Shown one piece after another: positions 60,517 to 64,000 of a stretch of DNA of 64,000 nt. Numbering within the stretch: position 1 is the first letter of the stretch; each line of letters begins with the position of its first letter. The stretch comes from Psychrobacter aquaticus CMS 56 (GTDB taxonomy: Bacteria > Pseudomonadota > Gammaproteobacteria > Pseudomonadales > Moraxellaceae). A program made the translations under genes and the position numbers. The stretch is taken from contig NZ_AUSW01000035.1 of NCBI RefSeq assembly GCF_000471625.1, positions 124,001-188,000 on the forward strand. The letters are read 5' to 3'. The notes under the pieces are model-generated. The model worked only from the letters and a program-made list of their open reading frames with translations. It did no database searches and had not been told where the DNA came from.

Positions 60517-60852
60517 AGGGTGTTCCTAAAAGGTGTTTATCGGATAATCCAAAATAGGGTTCTCGAACAAATAGTATATTGGCAAGTAGGACTGGGTAGA
60601 GTAGGCGAAGTTTGGCATACAGAAAGTCAGATTTTTGTGTCTGAATCTTAAGCGAAACTTTCTCAAATCATTATATTGCCTTTCAAACTTGTAAATTTTG
60701 ACGCTAGTCTGCGTTGCTAAGGGCTAAGCAAGACTCGAATTATGCTAAAATAGGTTAAAAATCGTCAGTCATTCCGATACTAAAATATAATGATAGATAG
60801 ATTTATTAAAAATAAACAAATAACTGATCGTGATAACTTTTAGGGCAAGCTT
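60517..60852. other. Divergent region between the small lipoprotein gene and ftsY
   Basis: 336 bp with no gene recognised. AT-rich near ftsY. Promoters of the M16 operon and ftsY should lie here. Confidence 0.5.
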
Positions 60853-62268
60853 ATGAATAACCCAAATAATAGCAATCGTGTGGTCATCAATCTGGATGGC
60901 GATCTTGATGACTTGGATGATATTACCTTACCCAGTCTGACAGCGCAATCTGTGCCCATCATCGATGATGCTGGAAATATTGGCGCAATCCATGACAAAA
61001 AAGTGCCTACTGATAAAAACATGGCAGAGCCGCAAAAGAGCGACACAGTCAATCAAGATGCCATAGTTACGGATGCCTCAGACAATATCGCTTTGGGTAT
61101 GCCCATTCATGTAGCAGAACAGCAGAGTGTCTCTGAAAATTCATCCGAAAGCGCTTCGAGCGTTAAAAGTGCCGATGCAAGCACGAATTCCAATACAGTC
61201 GCTACCGTTCCTCCTATGCCGTTGCAAGAGCAATTAGGGGATAGGCCAAGCGTCAGTCCAACCAGCAGTGGTACACAAAATCTAAATCATCATGAGTCAG
61301 TCATGCCATCACAAGAGTCTCAAGAGACTCAGAAAAAAGGCAGCTGGTTCAACCGTATGAAAACGGGGCTGAGTAAGTCACGTAAAAATCTGGCCGAAGG
61401 GATGGTTAGTATCCTTATCGGTGGCAAAGAGATTGATGATGAGCTGCTAGAGGAAGTTGAAGATCAGTTGCTGGTCGCTGATATTGGTGTCACTGCCACC
61501 AACCGTATTATCAAGAGTCTAACCGAACAGACAGCACGTGGTGACTTGATTTATGCCCATTCACTATATAAAGCACTACAAAGCGAGCTGGTGGATATTT
61601 TAACACCAAAAGTTGCACCACTCGTGATTGATACCAGCAAAAAACCCTTTGTCATCCTAGTGGTGGGCGTCAATGGGGTTGGTAAAACGACGACCATCGG
61701 TAAGCTTGCGAAGCGCTTACAAGGTGAGGGTAGATCAGTGATGCTAGCAGCGGGTGATACTTTTCGTGCGGCGGCCACCGAACAGCTACAGATTTGGGGA
61801 GAGCGTAATAATATTCCAGTCGTGGCGCAAGGTCATGGCTCAGATAGTGCCTCTGTGATTTTTGATGCCATGCAATCTGCCAAGGCAAAAAATATTGATG
61901 TGCTGATAGCAGATACTGCTGGACGCTTGCAAAACAAAACGCATTTAATGGCAGAGCTAGAAAAAGTGGTTCGTGTCATGCGTAAAGCAGATCCAAGTGC
62001 ACCGCACGAAGGTATGATTGTCCTCGATGCTGGCACGGGTCAAAACGCCATTAATCAAGTTGAGTTGTTTAATAAGGTCGTGCCATTGACAGGTATTACC
62101 ATCACCAAACTAGATGGTACCGCTAAAGGCGGCGTGGTCTTTAATATTGCTGAAACAACGGACATACCTATTCGTTATATTGGCGTGGGCGAATCGATTG
62201 ATGACTTACGTGCCTTTAGTCCGAAGCAGTTTGTCGCCGCATTGTTCGAAACGGATGATAAAGAATAG
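60853..62268 (+). CDS. ftsY: Signal recognition particle receptor FtsY
   Basis: 471 residues. An acidic, low-complexity A domain (1-165) precedes the NG domain. GTPase motifs: GVNGVGKTTTIGKLAKRL (G1), DTFRAAATEQL, DTAGRLQNK (G3), TKLDGTAKGG (G4) and GVGESIDDLRAF (closing). It docks SRP-ribosome complexes at the inner membrane for cotranslational insertion. Ribosome site AGGGCAAG. The A domain has no sequence homology to E. coli, as usual. Confidence 0.96.
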   Translation: MNNPNNSNRVVINLDGDLDDLDDITLPSLTAQSVPIIDDAGNIGAIHDKKVPTDKNMAEPQKSDTVNQDAIVTDASDNIALGMPIHVAEQQSVSENSSESASSVKSADASTNSNTVATVPPMPLQEQLGDRPSVSPTSSGTQNLNHHESVMPSQESQETQKKGSWFNRMKTGLSKSRKNLAEGMVSILIGGKEIDDELLEEVEDQLLVADIGVTATNRIIKSLTEQTARGDLIYAHSLYKALQSELVDILTPKVAPLVIDTSKKPFVILVVGVNGVGKTTTIGKLAKRLQGEGRSVMLAAGDTFRAAATEQLQIWGERNNIPVVAQGHGSDSASVIFDAMQSAKAKNIDVLIADTAGRLQNKTHLMAELEKVVRVMRKADPSAPHEGMIVLDAGTGQNAINQVELFNKVVPLTGITITKLDGTAKGGVVFNIAETTDIPIRYIGVGESIDDLRAFSPKQFVAALFETDDKE

Positions 62269-62340
62269 CGATATCGCTCGATAGTTTGTTTTAGTCGATG
62301 AGTAAGTCTTAAAAATCTAACGATTTAAAAGGAAAAAGTC

Positions 62341-62913
62341 ATGATAGTCACTACCGCAGCTTTTGGATCGAACCAATTAACGTTAATTGCGAGCATCAAT
62401 CAACATAGCAGTCCTAAGTTGGTTGAGGTCAACTGGCTGCTGGCAGGTAACTCTTGGCATAGCTCAAAATCTATTTCCAAACTTAAAAAGCGTTACAATC
62501 TTGTTGATGAGAGCTTTACGTTCATAAGTAAAGAGAATTTAAGCAAAAATGAACCGGCTCAGGCTCTACTAATAGAGGCTATAGAACAGTTGGACGAATA
62601 TTTTAAAGGTGATCGCCAAGCGTTTGACTTGGCCTTAGATTTGTCTTTGGGTACGCCGTTTCAGCAACAAGTATGGCAGGCATTGCAAGACATCAGTCAC
62701 GGTCAAACCATCAGTTATGCCACACTTGCTCAGCGTGTAGATAATCCCAAAGGATTTCGTGCGGTTGCGAATGCTAATAGTAAAAATCCTTTTAGTATTA
62801 TCGTTCCCTGCCACCGAGTCATCAGCAGTGATGGCAAGCTTGGTGGCTATACAGGTGGGCTGGATAAGAAAGAATATTTGTTAGCGCTCGAAGGTATCGT
62901 TTGCAAAACTTAA
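62341..62913 (+). CDS. ogt: Methylated-DNA--protein-cysteine methyltransferase
   Basis: 190 residues. The active-site PCHRV has the acceptor Cys157; FQQQVWQALQDISHGQTISY and LAQRVDNPKGFRAVANANSKN give the DNA-binding helix-turn-helix. GKLGGYTGGLDKKEYLLALE closes the domain. It removes alkyl groups from O6-methylguanine irreversibly. The length and N-terminal half fit the Ogt/Ada-C group. AAAGGAAAAAG precedes the ATG. 72 bp after ftsY, possibly cotranscribed. Confidence 0.92.
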   Translation: MIVTTAAFGSNQLTLIASINQHSSPKLVEVNWLLAGNSWHSSKSISKLKKRYNLVDESFTFISKENLSKNEPAQALLIEAIEQLDEYFKGDRQAFDLALDLSLGTPFQQQVWQALQDISHGQTISYATLAQRVDNPKGFRAVANANSKNPFSIIVPCHRVISSDGKLGGYTGGLDKKEYLLALEGIVCKT

Positions 62914-62946
62914 TGTAAAGTAAGTGCTTATCAGACGCTAATGAAC

Positions 62947-62984
62947 AAAAAAAGACCAAGCGTTAAAAACGTTTGGTCTTTTTT
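62947..62984. terminator. Bidirectional terminator between ogt and the yebC-like gene
   Basis: AAAAAAAGACCAAGCGTT and AACGTTTGGTCTTTTTT pair with one G-T wobble around a short loop. Confidence 0.85.
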
Positions 62985-63005
62985 GTCGCGAATAAACAAT
63001 GAAAA

Positions 63006-63755
63006 TCATTGCTCAAGCTGAGCCATCACCTCATCTGTAAAGTTTACATTGCTATAAACTTCTTGCACATCGTCTATGTCTTCTAGCATATCGATCATTT
63101 TCATGATTTGTTGCGCATCATCAACATCATTGATTTCAGCAATGGTTGATGGCGACATCGTTACTTCGGCATTGTCAGAAACAAGCCCAGCAGCGTTGAG
63201 GGCGTCTTTGACGTGACCGAAATTTTCCCATCCAGTGATGACAAGTAATGTCTCTCCATTGTTTTCGATATCAAGAGCGCCTGCATCTAATGCAACAAGC
63301 ATCACGTCATCTTCTAGGCTCACATCATTGAAGGTGATTTCACCGCGCTTATTGAATAAGTAAGCAACCGAGCCTGAGGTGCCAAGATTGCCATCATGCT
63401 TTGTAAAGGCGTGACGCACTTCGCTGACGGTGCGATTGACATTGTCAGTCATGGTTTCGACCAGTACGGCGACGCCGCCGATACCATAGCCTTCGTAGCT
63501 GATCTCATCCATATTTTCAGTATCACCGCCACCCGTTCCACGATCGACCGCACGATTGATCGTATCTCGAGTCATATTGACTGATAAGGCTTTTTCGATG
63601 ACGGCTCGCAGACGTGGGTTTTTGTCAGGATCTGGGTCGCCTTGCTTGGCAGCAGAAACAATTTCACGAATAATTTTGGTAAATATTTTACCTTTTACCG
63701 CATCCTGACGGGCTTTGCGGTGTTTGATATTTGCCCATTTTGAATGGCCTGCCAT
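63006..63755 (-). CDS. YebC/PmpR family DNA-binding/translation factor
   Basis: 249 residues, the family's usual length. N-terminal [20 protein letters not shown] and [10 protein letters not shown] are near-invariant. [19 protein letters not shown] and [16 protein letters not shown] are also standard. Family members act as transcription regulators (PmpR) or ribosome factors that relieve stalling at proline stretches (recent TACO1/YebC studies). Ribosome site GGATG. It converges on ogt with a shared terminator. The region right of 63756 shows no gene. Confidence 0.95.
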   Translation of the reverse strand: MAGHSKWANIKHRKARQDAVKGKIFTKIIREIVSAAKQGDPDPDKNPRLRAVIEKALSVNMTRDTINRAVDRGTGGGDTENMDEISYEGYGIGGVAVLVETMTDNVNRTVSEVRHAFTKHDGNLGTSGSVAYLFNKRGEITFNDVSLEDDVMLVALDAGALDIENNGETLLVITGWENFGHVKDALNAAGLVSDNAEVTMSPSTIAEINDVDDAQQIMKMIDMLEDIDDVQEVYSNVNFTDEVMAQLEQ

Positions 63756-64000
63756 ATAACATCCTTAATTTTTGCGTACTATTTGTTATGCTTAAAAAAT
63801 CGTTAACAACAACCTTCAATGCCCGATCATGTATTTTTATAATATAATTACTCTGTCTGCTCAAGGTAATAGAGCTATCTATACGTTAACGATTTGTATG
63901 TTGTTGAGAGTGCTTTTTTGCTACACTATGGCAAATTATAGATTGTATTTGCTGTAATAAGTGAGCAATATTATAAACCAGTTTTGTGTGTTTTAACTAA

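Noticed and set aside
60296..60529. 77-codon plus-strand frame
   Set aside because: Antisense to the 53-residue lipoprotein frame, which has a better ribosome site and a lipobox.
63795..63900. GTTAAC-containing inverted repeat near the right edge
   Set aside because: Arms are short and about 90 bp apart; no structural or regulatory meaning is evident.

Overview
The window looks like a chromosomal segment of a Psychrobacter-type gammaproteobacterium (Moraxellaceae). The evidence is moderately AT-rich DNA, a mutL-miaA-hfq order with the long glycine-rich Hfq tail typical of Moraxellaceae, a CarO-like porin of the kind known from Acinetobacter, and intergenic palindromic repeats that recur between genes. 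No rRNA, tRNA, CRISPR array, prophage, transposase or secretion cluster was recognised. This is mostly core chromosome with a few catabolic and stress modules.

Layout. 0-3 kb: an aldehyde-handling module of a YqhD-type alcohol dehydrogenase (cut by the window edge), a NemR-like TetR regulator and an aldehyde dehydrogenase. Two near-identical operator-like palindromes lie in front of these genes. 3-9.4 kb: a small hypothetical gene, DASH cryptochrome, a DUF3429 membrane protein, NnrS with a good NsrR-type box, NsrR itself with an unusual loop between its cysteines, and two tandem paralogous metallo-hydrolase-like genes. 9.7-15 kb: an MFS transporter, an AlkK-like acyl-CoA ligase and a propionyl-CoA synthetase-like enzyme. 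15.5-22.6 kb: a valine/isobutyrate catabolic run (mmsA, acyl-CoA dehydrogenase, enoyl-CoA hydratase, 3-hydroxyisobutyryl-CoA hydrolase, mmsB) facing an IclR regulator. 23-30.6 kb: CarO-like porin, Sfp-type phosphopantetheinyl transferase, Pal, a hypothetical gene, PepN and DAHP synthase.

30.9-41 kb: lpxB-rnhB, a CAP-domain lipoprotein, DUF924, the carboxynorspermidine (alternative polyamine) pair, HtpX, PhzF-like and YnfA-like genes and a 40-residue lysine-rich protein. 41-46.5 kb: QueD-like, tsaE, mutL, miaA and hfq. 46.7-52.2 kb: the KDO/LPS transport run kdsD-kdsC-lptC-lptA-lptB, then radA. 52.4-64 kb: cell-wall genes (RlpA-like, RodA, M15 peptidase), a hypothetical membrane protein, a pair of M16 peptidases preceded by a 53-residue lipoprotein, ftsY, ogt and a YebC/PmpR regulator.

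No single undescribed multi-gene system stands out. The signals most worth following are: the dispersed palindromic repeat family (at least six copies plus fragments); the aldehyde regulon operators; the NsrR cysteine-loop insertion with its box before nnrS; the promoter and 12-bp hairpin leader before the carboxynorspermidine synthase gene with its TTG start; the orphan terminator hairpin before the phzF-like gene; and the apparently shortened MutL C-terminus. All functional names rest on reading protein motifs by eye. No database search was run.
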